Below are positions 10,798-21,430 of a stretch of 64,000 nt of DNA, in pieces. How positions within the stretch are numbered: the first letter of the stretch is position 1; each line of letters opens with the position of its first letter. Under the pieces are notes generated by a model. The model saw only the letters and a list, made by a program, of their open reading frames with translations, ran no database searches and had not been told where the DNA came from. Origin of the DNA: Corinectria fuckeliana (lineage: Eukaryota > Ascomycota > Sordariomycetes > Hypocreales > Nectriaceae); the NCBI GenBank assembly GCA_019137255.1, contig WPDH01000268.1:124001-188000 (forward strand), given 5' to 3'. Position numbers and translations under genes: made by a program.

Positions 10798-12349
10798 CTT
10801 GACGTCGGGGGATCTTTCTTTCGCGGGGGAGGGGAGTGCGGGGTGACGGATGAGAAGACGGAAGACGGAAGACGTCGCTGGCTTTTGATCCGGGTCGATG
10901 TTGTAGCTGCTGGTCGGGGGCTGGCGCGGGAGAAGCTGGTGTGGTATTTATGATTCCGGACGAGACAAAGAGAGGAGGAGATGGGTGGCTTTAGCGGTTG
11001 GTGGCAAGCTTTAGTTTGCGCCTAGGCGTTGCATGGATTAGATGCAGCTGGAAAGTCATGGGTGGTTTAGTGAGTGAGCGTCAGAGGTCGTCAGCGAGCC
11101 TTCGTGGTCGCCCGCGGTAGCACATCGTTAGTTGGGCAATACACGGATGGAGGGGTCTTTGATTCCCAGCCTGTCCGTTTTCATCAGGTCGCTTCACAGT
11201 ACTAACGTAGATAGTTGTTCCCGTCATTTTCACTGGAGAACTTGTCCCAGGTTGCAGCCACCGTCCATCCATCCAACTCGCACACCCCGGCGGCTGATGC
11301 ACCTGGAGAGGGCGCTAAGCCTCTAGCGTGCTGCGGGGGCCGTGGTCCAGCTGGTCGGCGCTGTCATTTCGGGATTGGGCCGTGCGGAGGCAAGCAAAGA
11401 GATGCAAACAAATAAAGTGCCACACGTTACTTTTCTTTTCTGGGCGTCTGCCGCTCTCCGGGAGAGCTTGCGTGAGGGTGTGCTGTACTGTAGAACGGGC
11501 TGATGTACCTCAGGTTGAGGTTGAGGCGCTATGAGCTGTCAATGACGACGGGACATGAGGCACCAGGAGGAGCCTTGCCGGAAGCCTTGGCCGAAATTAC
11601 CGGGTTTGTGTTGAGCAGGATAGACTACATTCCAAGGCTGCGGGTTCTGGATTCTGGGTTCTGGGTGACAGCTGGTGTTGCTCAAGAATAGAGCATAGGC
11701 CTTGCTGCTGCCCTTGGGTATCTTGTTCTTATGGAGAATGCCATCCAGCAGAAGTGACGGTGATGAAGCTGACCGGGCAGTAGGAACTGGTCGATTGCAT
11801 ATCCCTGACACATCAGGAGCTTAGTGTGAATAGATTGGTCAAATGCGTCTCATTGCGTCCCGTAGAAATTGTAGACTATGTAGACTGTTCGATACTCTTC
11901 GTCAATGCTCTAGCTCTGGCTGTGAGGCTGACGTTGAATACGGGTTAGAACGTCGATGTTATCAACTCTCCGAACATCAAATGACAGCATCCAGCCAGCA
12001 GACCGATGTTAGAGCAGTTTTCACGAGTCATTTCATGTTTCACAGGACCTTGACTCTCATCGTGCCCGATTCCGAGCCTAATTACGAAATATTACTGAGC
12101 TGAGATCGGATTGGTCACGTGCACACTCAGGCAAGCCCGCACGTGACCCGCTCTTAGAGCTGTCGTGTTTCCCTGGCGCCTGATTGTAGCGCCTCGCTTT
12201 CATCATCACTAAGCTCGCCTGGGCTCGACCACGTACTTCTATCAACATACAACACCCCTTCACCACCACAGCCGAGCCATATCCGACGCACACACTCCGC
12301 CTCATCTACAATTCACATAAACTAAGCTCGTAGAGCTTGGCCAGCCAAG
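10798..12349. other. Divergent promoter region between UBC1 and RPT2
   Basis: This 1.55-kb spacer has no gene that I can support. It holds both promoters; the E-box pair near RPT2 is listed separately. Confidence 0.6.
12109..12148 (+). promoter_or_regulatory. Inverted pair of CACGTG E-boxes with an abutting CCAAT box
   Basis: GGTCACGTG (12113-12121) and its exact inverse CACGTGACC (12140-12148) lie about 200 bp before the RPT2 ATG. ATTGG (12109-12113, a CCAAT box on the minus strand) overlaps the left copy. CACGTG is the core bound by bHLH factors such as Cbf1 and USF-like proteins, and CCAAT is bound by the HAP complex. The nine-base arms match perfectly. Binding is inference. Confidence 0.55.
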
Positions 12350-13880
12350 ATGGTAAGCTTTTCTGGATGAATCCAAACTGCTTCAGGTGTTGACATCAGC
12401 TCTCAGGGTCAAGGACAATCTGGCATGGGGGGAGAGGGGAGAGAGGAAAAGGACAAGAAGGCAAGCGAACCGCGCCCCCGACTCACGAGATCGGCATCCT
12501 AACACATTCGATAGAAGGACAAGCCCAAGTACGAGCCTCCGCCACGCCCAACGACCCGAGTCGGTCGCAAGAAGAGAAAGGCTGGCGGTACCAGCGCCGC
12601 CGCCAAGCTCCCTGCCGTCTATCCAACCAGCCGATGCAAGCTCCGCCTTCTTCGAATGCAGCGAATCCACGATCATCTTTTGCTTGAGGAGGAGTATGTC
12701 GAGAACCAGGAGCGCCTGCGCAAAGCCAAGGCTGCCAAGGAGGGAGCCGTTGCTGGCCCCGACGCCGATGTCGACCGATTAGCCGACGAGCGTGGTCGTG
12801 TTGACGACATGCGTGGAAGCCCCATGGGAGTTGGAACCCTCGAGGAGCTGATTGACGACGACCATGCCATCGTCAGCAGCACGACTGGCCCCGAGTACTA
12901 CGTCAGCATCATGAGCTTCGTCGACAAGGACCTCCTCGAGCCCGGCGCCAGTGTCTTGTTGCACCACAAGAGCGTGTCTATCGTCGGTGTGCTGACAGAT
13001 GACGCCGATCCTATTGTCAGCGTAATGAAGCTGGACAAGGCGCCTACGGAGTCGTATGCCGATATTGGTGGTCTGGAGCAACAAATTCAGGAGGTCAGGG
13101 AGTCAGTGGAGCTGCCACTGCTCCACCCAGAGCTCTACGAGGAGATGGGCATCAAGCCGCCGAAGGGTGTTATTCTCTACGGTGCTCCTGGAACCGGAAA
13201 GACGCTCCTTGCCAAGGCCGTAGCCAACCAGACTTCTGCCACTTTCCTGCGTATTGTGGGCAGTGAGCTGATCCAGAAGTATCTCGGTGACGGTCCTCGA
13301 TTGGTGCGACAGCTCTTCCAGGTAAGCTATCCCGACATCTTCGTCAGACACAAAACGTACTGACAGTCTTCAGGTTGCGGGTGAGAACGCGCCTTCCATT
13401 GTCTTCATCGACGAAATCGATGCCATCGGTACGAAGCGATACGATTCGACCTCGGGCGGTGAGCGAGAAGTACAGCGAACCATGCTGGAGCTTCTCAACC
13501 AGCTCGACGGTTTCGACGACCGCGGCGACGTCAAGGTTATCATGGCCACCAACAAGATCGAAACTCTGGACCCCGCCTTGATCCGACCCGGACGTATCGA
13601 CCGAAAGATTCTGTTTGAGAATCCCGACCAGAACACGAAGCGAAAGATCTTTACTCTTCACACTTCGAAGATGAGCCTGAACGAGGACGTTGAGCTGGAG
13701 GAGTTCATCTCGCAAAAGGACGACCTCTCTGGTGCCGACATCAAGGCCATTTGCTCTGAAGCCGGTCTACTGGCCCTCCGAGAGCGCCGCATGCGGGTAC
13801 AGATGGCGGATTTCCGGTCGGCGCGGGAGAGAGTGCTTCGCACGAAACAGGAGGGCGAGCCGGAGGGTCTGTATTTGTAA
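12350..13880 (+). CDS. RPT2: 26S proteasome regulatory ATPase subunit Rpt2
   Basis: Rpt2 (PSMC1) is one of six AAA+ ATPases in the base of the proteasome 19S particle. The exons are 12350-12352, 12407-12460, 12515-13321 and 13374-13880, giving 456 residues. Exon 1 is only the ATG, and the next intron is GC-AG (AAG|GCAAGC, 12461-12514). The joined N-terminus reads MGQGQSG, the N-myristoylation type of start known for Rpt2, followed by DKPKYEPPPRPTTRVGRKKR. A coiled coil lies near residues 80-115, the OB fold follows, and the Walker A motif GAPGTGKT is at about residue 242. The Walker B FIDEIDAIG, RPGRIDRK and the C-terminal LYL (HbYX motif that docks into the 20S core and opens its gate) are also present. 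Length and order fit Rpt2 better than other Rpt subunits. Confidence 0.97.
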
Positions 13881-14385
13881 TGTATCACCTTGTATTGGTT
13901 GGTGAGATAGACGAGGATGGAGGTTCAGCCTCTTCATGGGGAATAGAACACTGCGGACTTGACTCATTTGCTCTCTGATTTTGCGTGATGTGCTGTCTCC
14001 AACATCTCCGTAGTCTTGAGTTTGGTGACTGCATTCCAAGCCAGACGGTCAAGTTGAGGTTGAGGGAAGGGGAGCATTATGATAAACAGAGCTCCTAGTC
14101 ATTAATTGTTGATAGGTTGTCATCCGTAACGCTAGATAACAATTTCAAGCACCTCTTCCGGAATCCCATTCCTTTTCACTAACCCGCAAAGTACTTAGCC
14201 AACCATACGAGGCGGGACGAAACCCGTCACGACTCCCTGGGTATCCCGTGCCTTCAACGGCGTCGTAATTATTTGAAACCAGTCCCATACCATCCTTGTC
14301 CTTCCAAGGCATCCCATCCAGCCATCCCATCCAGCCATTAACACCGTCATTCAACGCCCACGATATAGACACAAGCATCCAGCAA
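13881..14385. other. Convergent 3' region of RPT2 and the promethin-like gene
   Basis: The 505 bp hold two facing 3' UTRs. A short CATCCCATCCAGC direct repeat occurs near 14309-14337. No gene was seen. Confidence 0.6.
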
Positions 14386-14931
14386 TTAGTTCCCGCCGTC
14401 AAAAGCCGCTTCCTTCTTCACAACGCTCACGCTCTTGTCGTCCGAGCGGACGCCAACGGGGGCATGGTTGTACAGCCACCGGGCGACGAGGAAGCTCCCG
14501 ACGGCCCAGCCCCAGATAAGCACGGCGATGGACGACGTCAGGAGCAGGGCGGGCACGAGGACCAGTAAGGCGACGCTGATCCAGAACAGCGCGAAGACCA
14601 GGGCGACGCCGAGGGAGAAGGCGACGGTGGAAAGCGAGAAGGCGGCGAAGAGGAGGACGGGGAGGAAAGAGAACAGAAACTGCCCCACGATGAAGGACTG
14701 TAAAACGGGGTTGTCAGCATCGAACAGCTTGTCTGCAGGTCCGAAGGGTAGCTTTACGAAGAGGATGGGCCGGGCGGAGGCGAACTCGGCCGTCTGGTCG
14801 TAGGCGCGCTGGCGGGACGACGGCGAGACGACGCGGTCGAGGGAGCGCTGGGCGTACGAGTACAGCCCGGAGGCCTTGTCGCCGGCGGCGGAGGCGACGT
14901 CGCCGTGATGGTTGGTGGTGACGGCCGGCAT
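14386..14931 (-). CDS. Promethin/LDAF-like small membrane protein (lipid-droplet assembly type)
   Basis: This is a small hydrophobic protein of the promethin (LDAF1/yeast Ldo) type, which works with seipin at the ER where lipid droplets form. A Ser/Asp-rich soluble N-terminus leads to a hairpin-like membrane block (FLFSFLPVLLFAAFSL, then VFALFWISVALLVLVPALL, then SSIAVLIWGWAVGSFLVARW) and a short polar tail. The frame is open for 181 codons. It also contains a candidate 60-nt intron (14698-14757 on the minus strand: GTAAAG, CTGAC, TACAG) whose length is a multiple of three and which has no stop. Removing it joins SARPILF to SFIVGQFLFSF, which is closer to how relatives read, and gives 161 residues. 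I favour the spliced form. Assignment to the family rests on membrane topology and sequence feel. Confidence 0.7.
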   Translation of the reverse strand: MPAVTTNHHGDVASAAGDKASGLYSYAQRSLDRVVSPSSRQRAYDQTAEFASARPILFVKLPFGPADKLFDADNPVLQSFIVGQFLFSFLPVLLFAAFSLSTVAFSLGVALVFALFWISVALLVLVPALLLTSSIAVLIWGWAVGSFLVARWLYNHAPVGVRSDDKSVSVVKKEAAFDGGN

Positions 14932-16257
14932 TGCGACGGAGCTCGTGGCAGCTGGTATATACTGGGTCCGGCAGGGAATTGCTGTTGGTTTTTCGATGCG
15001 GAGGCGATGCGCGATGGGCTCTGGGCGGGAGGGGGACGTCGATTGATGCGGGAGGGAGGAGGGGAGGGTGGATGTTGGCAGTTGGATGTTGGAAGTGGCA
15101 TGTCATGATGCCAAGGGTCTGAGAGGAGGGAAAGCGCAGGTCAATGACGTGACGGACGCGTCGTACATGCCTGTCTTGTTGAAGTGACGTACAAGACAAT
15201 GCAACTCGGAACAACTGGTCCAACCGTTTTTACTGCATCATTCCCTCTCTCCCAGGACAATCAAAACAATCTCTTTTTTTTTTTTTTTTTTTACCTTCGT
15301 CTTCCATTCCATTTGCGTCTTTCCTACCATCCAGGGTCCATCCATCAACTCCATCTGTTCGTACATGGAAGGATGGGTAGGGAGAGCTTCTAGATACATA
15401 GGCCCCATTTTTCCTTAGCAGCATCAGTTACATTCACGATTATACCGATTACTATCATGTGATTGCCAACAATTAAGGACACTGACCAAATACGACACCA
15501 AGCCTGGCTGGTTGATGGCCTTTGGTATACTCCAGTCCATTTTGGTTTGGTTCTGTATCCATGTACTGACCTATTTCTCAATTGCCTACCTAGTTCAATG
15601 TCCACCTCTGAATTCGCTGTCGGGAGAAATGCTAGGATGCTCCTAAGACGCCCCATTCGAATTCCCCTTTTCTAGGCCGTCAAATAGCATAGCATTCCCC
15701 TTCGTCGGATTTTCAGGCTTGATACATGGCCATCGGTGGTGTTCTCAGTGACCGCGTTTATAATTCCCAATCCGGACGAGAACGTTGGTGTCATTAATAC
15801 TGACAAAAGATGATGCAATCCGTCACTGAGAATGATTTTCACTGACATCTCATGCTAGCTGTAGCTGTAGTCCTGTTCTGGTGATTACTCAGCTGTTCAT
15901 TAGTGCATTGTATACATTCCTTGTTCGGTCCCATTACCCTCCTAGCCTCTAAGCCGAAAAAAGGACAAAGACCTTACACGGGGTGTTATGAACTGCCATA
16001 TCGCTCTTCTAGCAACGGAACTTATATATTGTTTCACAGAGCACGTTGTCTCAGTCTACGACCCAGTTCCAATATTCTGTTCTGTGAGTCACTAGTTTTC
16101 CATGTTCAACATTTTAAATTTGTCGGACATCTATCACCTATCCACTAGACAATGATACATATAAAATGCTTTCATAATGATAGCTAGAACTTTGATATAA
16201 CACCTGAACAGCGTTTGAAGAATATCCGTGAGTTAGACTCGTTTAAAGCTAACAGTC
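14932..16257. other. Promethin-gene promoter and AT-rich spacer
   Basis: The 1.3 kb include a 21-base T run (about 15272-15292) and AT-rich sequence with no coding signal. This begins the first accessory stretch. Confidence 0.55.
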
Positions 16258-16803
16258 ATGTCCAAGGGAAAGAGCAAGAAAAGTAGCAAGGAGCCTCATA
16301 GTAAGGAGCCTCATAGTAAGGAGCCTCATTACATCTCCCTCTACCTTGCTGTTTACGTACCTTACGAAGGGAGCTACTACCACTGGGCCATCGCCATCTA
16401 CGATGAAAAGGTCCTGAAATGGCACACTTACGAGGCCATCAGAGCCAGAGAAAACGGGCCGTTCAAAGCAAACTACATGCAGTCGGATCCTCGAAGATCG
16501 TCCCGCTGCCTCCCCTTGTTTCCCCTCAGCAGGGTTTCCCGAAGACACTTTGATGGTGTGGCTGACACCTTTGGGAGCATAACCATTCCGAAACGCGATA
16601 AGGAATATGACTGCCAAAGCTATGTCATGGACATCCGCTACGCCCTGACCCAAGCGGGATACGTAGATGAGAGCGCACTCATGTCCACAATGGAAACGCT
16701 CCGTTTATATCACGGGAGGCAAATGATAGATTTTGGTAGGAGAGAGCAGGATCAGAGCATAGTCATTTCGAATGAGTTTGTGTATGACTCAGATTGCGAT
16801 TAA
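16258..16803 (+). CDS. Small protein of unknown function with CQ-x-YV-x-D motif
   Basis: This single-exon frame of 181 residues lacks a signal peptide. The first 27 residues are Lys/Ser-rich and include three near-perfect tandem copies of SKEPH, from a 15-bp DNA repeat (about 16285-16329). The body reads LAVYVPYEGSYYHWAIAIYD, then a His (KWHTYEA), GPFKAN, RCLPLFPL and ending in DCQSYVMDIRYALTQAG. The order strand-HWA, later His, then Asp/Asn-Cys-Gln followed by a helix recalls a fungal family of small unknown proteins. The Cys/His placement would suit a papain-like fold, but that is speculation. The gene at 20147-20622 shows the same pattern. I do not know its function. It neighbours the truncated homocitrate-synthase-like gene. 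Confidence 0.7.
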   Translation: MSKGKSKKSSKEPHSKEPHSKEPHYISLYLAVYVPYEGSYYHWAIAIYDEKVLKWHTYEAIRARENGPFKANYMQSDPRRSSRCLPLFPLSRVSRRHFDGVADTFGSITIPKRDKEYDCQSYVMDIRYALTQAGYVDESALMSTMETLRLYHGRQMIDFGRREQDQSIVISNEFVYDSDCD

Positions 16804-17162
16804 CAGTACAGTGTCGAGGGTTGGCTGGGGCTTCGGGGCGAACTAGACCAACTTCAGTCTAACGGAGTCATATCGCACAAATGGAGGAATGACGGTAGTT
16901 GGGAGTACGGTATATTTTCAAGGCAGAGTTCCAATTGGTTCAACAAAGCGTGAAAAGCCCCTAGTATTTATACTGAGTAAATCTGAACTATAAGACCTGA
17001 ACAATCAGTATCAACATTCACTTAACACACGAAGGCTTCACGAGGGTCTCTGCGCAAGGGCCGAATCGCAAATAATGAGTGTGATTTTAGCTCTCAGAAA
17101 GCAAAATTTGTCAGTAGCCTCTCGATATGGCCCAGGTTGTCGACTCGGTCAGGCCTATTCCA
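16804..17162. other. Spacer where the missing 3' part of the HCS-like gene would be expected
   Basis: I looked on the minus strand for the conserved C-terminal homocitrate synthase segment around the HAKA motif and found none. No other gene was seen in these 359 bp. Confidence 0.6.
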
Positions 17163-18654
17163 TCACATCTCTGCAGATAAAACAGGGTTGTTGAAGGGGA
17201 TTTCCACCCCGACAATCTCCGCAACCAAGTGTTCGAGGGCGCTCAGCTTCTCGATATTGTACTTGTTCAGGATGTACTTGCGGTTCGTCGGAATCAAACA
17301 CGCCATCAGGCCACCGAGAGACGTAATCCCGTTGCGCTCGCCAATGCCGAGCACCGTGGTGTCAATGTGGGTGGCCCCGGCTTCAAGAGCGACGTAGGCG
17401 TTTGCGACGGCACACCCGGTGTCGTTGTGGAAGTGCGTCTCGATGTCGCAGCCCACGATCTGGCGGAGAGCGTCGATCTTCTCGAAAACTTCCCGCGACG
17501 TAGCGCCGCCCACGGTGTCGGCAATGCCCACGCGGCATGCGCCCAGTCGGTCCATGAGGGAGTACAGCTTCAGAATCTCAGCGAAATCCGAGCGGAAGGA
17601 GTCTTCCCCGGAGAAGCGAATCTCAACGTTTTGCGATTTGACGTAAGCGACGATTTCTTCGGCCTTGGCAGCAATGAAGGCCAGGTCCTTTCCGTGGGAA
17701 TGCTCCATGAGCTGGGATGACGTGCCAATGCACATGTTGCTGTGTCCGGGCCATCAGTCATGGGATGATCACGGTTGTGGGGAGGAGGAAAGACATACAT
17801 TCCGTCGACACCTGTCTGAACAGCGATCCTTGCGTCGTCCATGTTGCATCGGATGTGGCATAAAACCTGAGCCATTGTTAATAAGGAGTTGGGACGGTCT
17901 AAGCTCGGCTTACCTTGGCCTTCAAACCCAGCTTGCAAATAGTCGCACAATCAGCTCTGGACTGCTCAGAAGCAGCCGGCGAGGTCAGCTCGATCTAATT
18001 TTATGTTGTCAGTCAGGAATGGTATTCCCCCCGCGTATATTGGCATCCTTACGTATTCCACTCCGAAAGCATCCAAGGCCTGGGCGATTTTGACCTTCTG
18101 TGCGGTGTCGAAGTGAGCCGTGGCAAACTGTTCGCCCTCACGCAGGGTGCTGTCGATGATGCTAAAGTTGGAAAGGTTGCCAGAAGAGGTCGTGGAGGTA
18201 GCCGAAGAAACGGTCTCCCTGTCAGAATCGTCGCTCTCAGGCGAGATGCTGCCTGCGGAAGAGCATGGCGAAGAGGTCTCTGTCACAGCGCCCCCATCAG
18301 ACTCGCCAAGTTCACGCAATGCGCCGTCGGTAGTAAGGTTGAATCGGTTGGTCGCAAGGGTCGTCAGGGAGGCTCCCAAGATACCGCCCTGATGGAGTCC
18401 TGAACGGAGAAGAGTTAGCCAACGTCGGAGAAATAAGCGGAACAATTCCAACCATTGGCATTGGAGATCTCGCCGCCCCCTCCAGCGCCGCCGTTGCTGC
18501 TGCTGCTGCTGCTGGCGCCGTTCTCCATGGTGTGGCTCGTATGGTGGCGAACGGAATCCGATCCGTTGCAATTGTCGCCGGAGTTGCTGCTGCTGGCACC
18601 GTTGCCCATGGTATGGCTCGTGTGGTGGGTGATGGGGTTGCTGGCTGTGCACAT
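17163..18654 (-). CDS. Homocitrate-synthase-like protein lacking the C-terminal segment
   Basis: The catalytic part matches homocitrate synthase, the acetyl-CoA/2-oxoglutarate condensing enzyme that starts lysine synthesis by the aminoadipate route. I read five exons: 18654-18453, 18399-18053, 17994-17914, 17866-17799 and 17739-17163, giving 424 residues. Residues 1-140 are an unusual Ser/Thr/Gly/Asn-rich extension with two copies of HHTSHTM(G/E)NGASSS. The TIM barrel begins at about residue 145 with IIDSTLREGEQF, followed by IELTSPAASEQSRADC, IRCNMDDARIAV, RFSGEDSFRSD and the metal-binding HFHND (His about 335 and 337). The frame stops seven codons after GVEIPFNN. The family normally has about 100 more residues there, including the FTHKAGIHAKA-type segment that completes the neighbouring active site. 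Splice sites appear intact, apart from a weak first 5' site (GTTGGA). It may be a paralogue with a changed role or a gene cut by rearrangement. Confidence 0.75.
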
Positions 18655-20146
18655 GATGTCTGTCGCGGCATTCGATGGGGTTTTTGTGTCAGTGTTCTTG
18701 TGTGTAGGTGGTGAAAATTTAGTGACTTCAGAATCGTTGGAGCTTTTAACGGCTTTCTTGGTGACTCTGACTCACCAATTAAAGTCTTTCCGAAGCTCGG
18801 GGTCCCCGCACTCGGCAGTACAGCGGGGTCGGGCGCGGGAGTGCCTTGCTGCCGATGCAATGCTGCGAGTCAAGGTACAGGGTAGGTAAGTTGGTTGGTA
18901 GGTTACAGGGGTCGAAGCCAGCAAGTCGAGGTACGAAGGTCCACTAGAGATGAAGTCATCGCCAATGAGTCGTGACCGTGTGGCATGGATGCAAGCACGT
19001 CACAGTGGCCCCCATCCATCTAGTCCGAAGCAAGCTTAGCACTCTGAAAGTAATAACTTTATCGAAGACTTTAGATTTGACAATTATAGTAATCCGAAAC
19101 CTTGCAAAGTAACATCTTGATTGATAAATCCCTCAACTGCAGCAACAGCCGGGGGCCACGGGCGTGATTCAAACCTTCGTCGTTACTCGCATGATGAAAT
19201 CCTGGCCCTCGTCAACTCCCAGACCCTTCTACTGGCTTATAGGGGTGCTTTTCTGCAGCAGTTATAGTTTCTTCTCTACACACACACGAGAAGACCTTCA
19301 CACCCGCCTAAGCTACTGTAAATGTCTTTGCTGCTATAGGTCCTTTCTAAATCCCTCATTGCATGCGCCATCTCGTTCTGCATCCCTGCCTTCTCTATAG
19401 AGTAGAGTCATTATAGAAATGGGCTTGCCGAGGATAGCGGAGGAGGAGATGACTTAGTGGAAGATGGCCTACACGATCTGAGCGCTAGTGTTTTGATAGA
19501 TTTGTCATAAACGTATGAAGAGGAGAGGTTATCAATTAAGAGACTCTAGTAGCAAGGTTCAAGGGGTCGTAACTTAGTAAGAATGCACTGCTAGGACAAA
19601 TGTTAAAGCATATAGGTTGAAGGTGACACATTGCCTTATCTTTCCTCTTTACATACAGGGCTTAAAGGAATGCTAGATAAGACAGGTACCTATACCCACA
19701 TTCTATTAGCTTCTCAGACCTGGAACTTATAAATCAGCAATAAATAATGCATATAGTAGATTATATTGCGTTTCTACCAAATAAAAACTCAATGACCGGT
19801 TGAGCGTACATTTGATATTCAAAGTCGATCCAAGTCGCAACAACTGGGAGTGAAGGCACTAGAGGTGAGCCTAGTCAACGCCCCTATTAGAAGGTTTTGT
19901 CTTGGACAATAAAATCAGACTTCATGTTTTGCTGCTTGCTTTAGCCAATGCTGAGTTTTGCAAAACAACAAGAGTCGCCTTGCAGGAAATGTGTGCGTTT
20001 AACATATGACCCCGGATATCCCTCCGTGCATCACCATCCTGAATTCTTCAAACTGCTCCCTAAACCCGCCCCCCGTGAGTAAACCGCAGTCCCCATTATA
20101 TCAATATAGTATCAATGTTAACTGACTTTATAGCTTGTGCATCTCA
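18655..20146. other. AT-rich gene-free region
   Basis: The first few hundred bases are the presumed HCS-like promoter. From about 19.0 kb the sequence is AT-rich, without any protein-like frame or RNA gene, and may be decayed mobile DNA. That last point is inference from composition. Confidence 0.5.
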
Positions 20147-20622
20147 TCAGACTGTTGCACAGGTTCGCAGAACGCTCATAGCTGAAGCATCAATAGCATC
20201 CTGGTCAATTAGGGCTTGAATGAAGTCATATACCCATTTCTGGCAATTATCTCCCTGGGTAGACCTTGTCAGCCATTCCCGTCCTCTTAAAAGGGAGACT
20301 TGGGGTATGTCCCTACTGCGAAGGGGTCAAGCGGGCGAGGACTGATGCCGGGAGCTGGAAGCGAGAGGCAAATTTGAGCCAGGTGGCTGGCCCAAGACTC
20401 ATCAATCGTCGCCAACTGAACCGCCGAGTGCTTTCTGTTGGTCTTCGTAAGGTCGTACTCTCGCTTTACCTCAGTGTTGTAACCAGTAAAAGGAGTGCCC
20501 GTAGCATGGTATACACTCCCTTTAAGAGTGTTTTCGAGTTCAGGGACCAAGATGGCCCAGTGAGCAGGTACGGGCTTTCGGCCTCCTGAATGGTAGATAA
20601 TCAGGTAAACAGGGAGAGTCAT
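20147..20622 (-). CDS. Small protein of unknown function, possibly related to the 16258-16803 product
   Basis: Two exons (20622-20317 and 20254-20147) joined by a 62-nt GT-AG intron with a CTGAC branch site give 137 residues. Without splicing the frame stops at KSPF; with it, PLDPFA joins GDNCQKWVYDFIQALIDQ. The protein begins MTLPVYLIIYHS, then PVPAHWAILVP, YHATGTPFTGY, LSLPAPG and NCQKWVYDF. The pattern (Tyr-rich strand, HWA, His-containing strand, Leu-Pro-Ala-Pro-Gly, then NCQ-x-WV-x-D) is one I associate with a widespread group of fungal proteins of unknown function. The 16258-16803 product follows the same layout with low identity. No signal peptide or membrane segment is present. Function unknown. 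Confidence 0.72.
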
Positions 20623-21430
20623 TTCGACAGCAATTTCCTAGCTAGATCCTGCCGGTCTTTTTAGTCTATATTAAAAAAAGACCAAGACACACGGAGAAAT
20701 TACTTGCGAGAAATCAAAGACCACCGGGGAAATCTTGAAGGCTGAAAATTTGAAGGGGTTGTAAGTTTAGGCTCGGCTAGGAAGGAAGCAAAGGAAAAAT
20801 AGGGGGAAGACGTCTTGGGTGGAAAGAAAAGCAAGATTCCTGATGGTTGGGCGGGTATTCAAGGGGCGCGAGTTGAAAAGGAGATGGAAAGCACGAAGAA
20901 ACTTCGTTGTCTCTGGAATATTTATACTTGGAGCAGTTGACGACGCTCATTCTTCAATCAGAACCCCGATAGCTTCTTACGAGGGGACACGACGGGCGCG
21001 AGACGAAACGAAGTTGCGCTTAGTTACTTCTGTAAATAGTCCATGTTGTTGGTCATGTCTCTTGAATCGGGAATAGTGCCACTAAAGGCAGACCGGGTTT
21101 TGGCCTACAGTGGGCCAAGACAGAATTTCTGTAGCTCTTATTCGATGCTGACAGTTGATGCTTGTGGGCACGTCTTTCTAGGCGGCTAATAGGCGCCCGT
21201 TCCTCTCCACCTAAAGGATGGGCGCCAGGTGATACGTCCGTAAGTATACACGATCGGATGTTGGCTGATATTGTCCTGTGGTGAGGGATGGCTGTGGTGG
21301 TGCCTGAAGCAAGCATAGAGTGCGTCTCCCTGTCCAAAGACGTGAGAGCCAGAGTTAGACTTTGCACGTTCGATGCCATTCTCTTCAGAAAGTGATGCTC
21401 CTATATTCTGGGTTTAGTTAAACAAGCCAT
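20623..21430. other. Spacer between small unknown gene and APH gene
   Basis: These 808 bp hold the promoter of the small gene and the 3' flank of the APH gene. No other gene could be supported. Confidence 0.55.
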
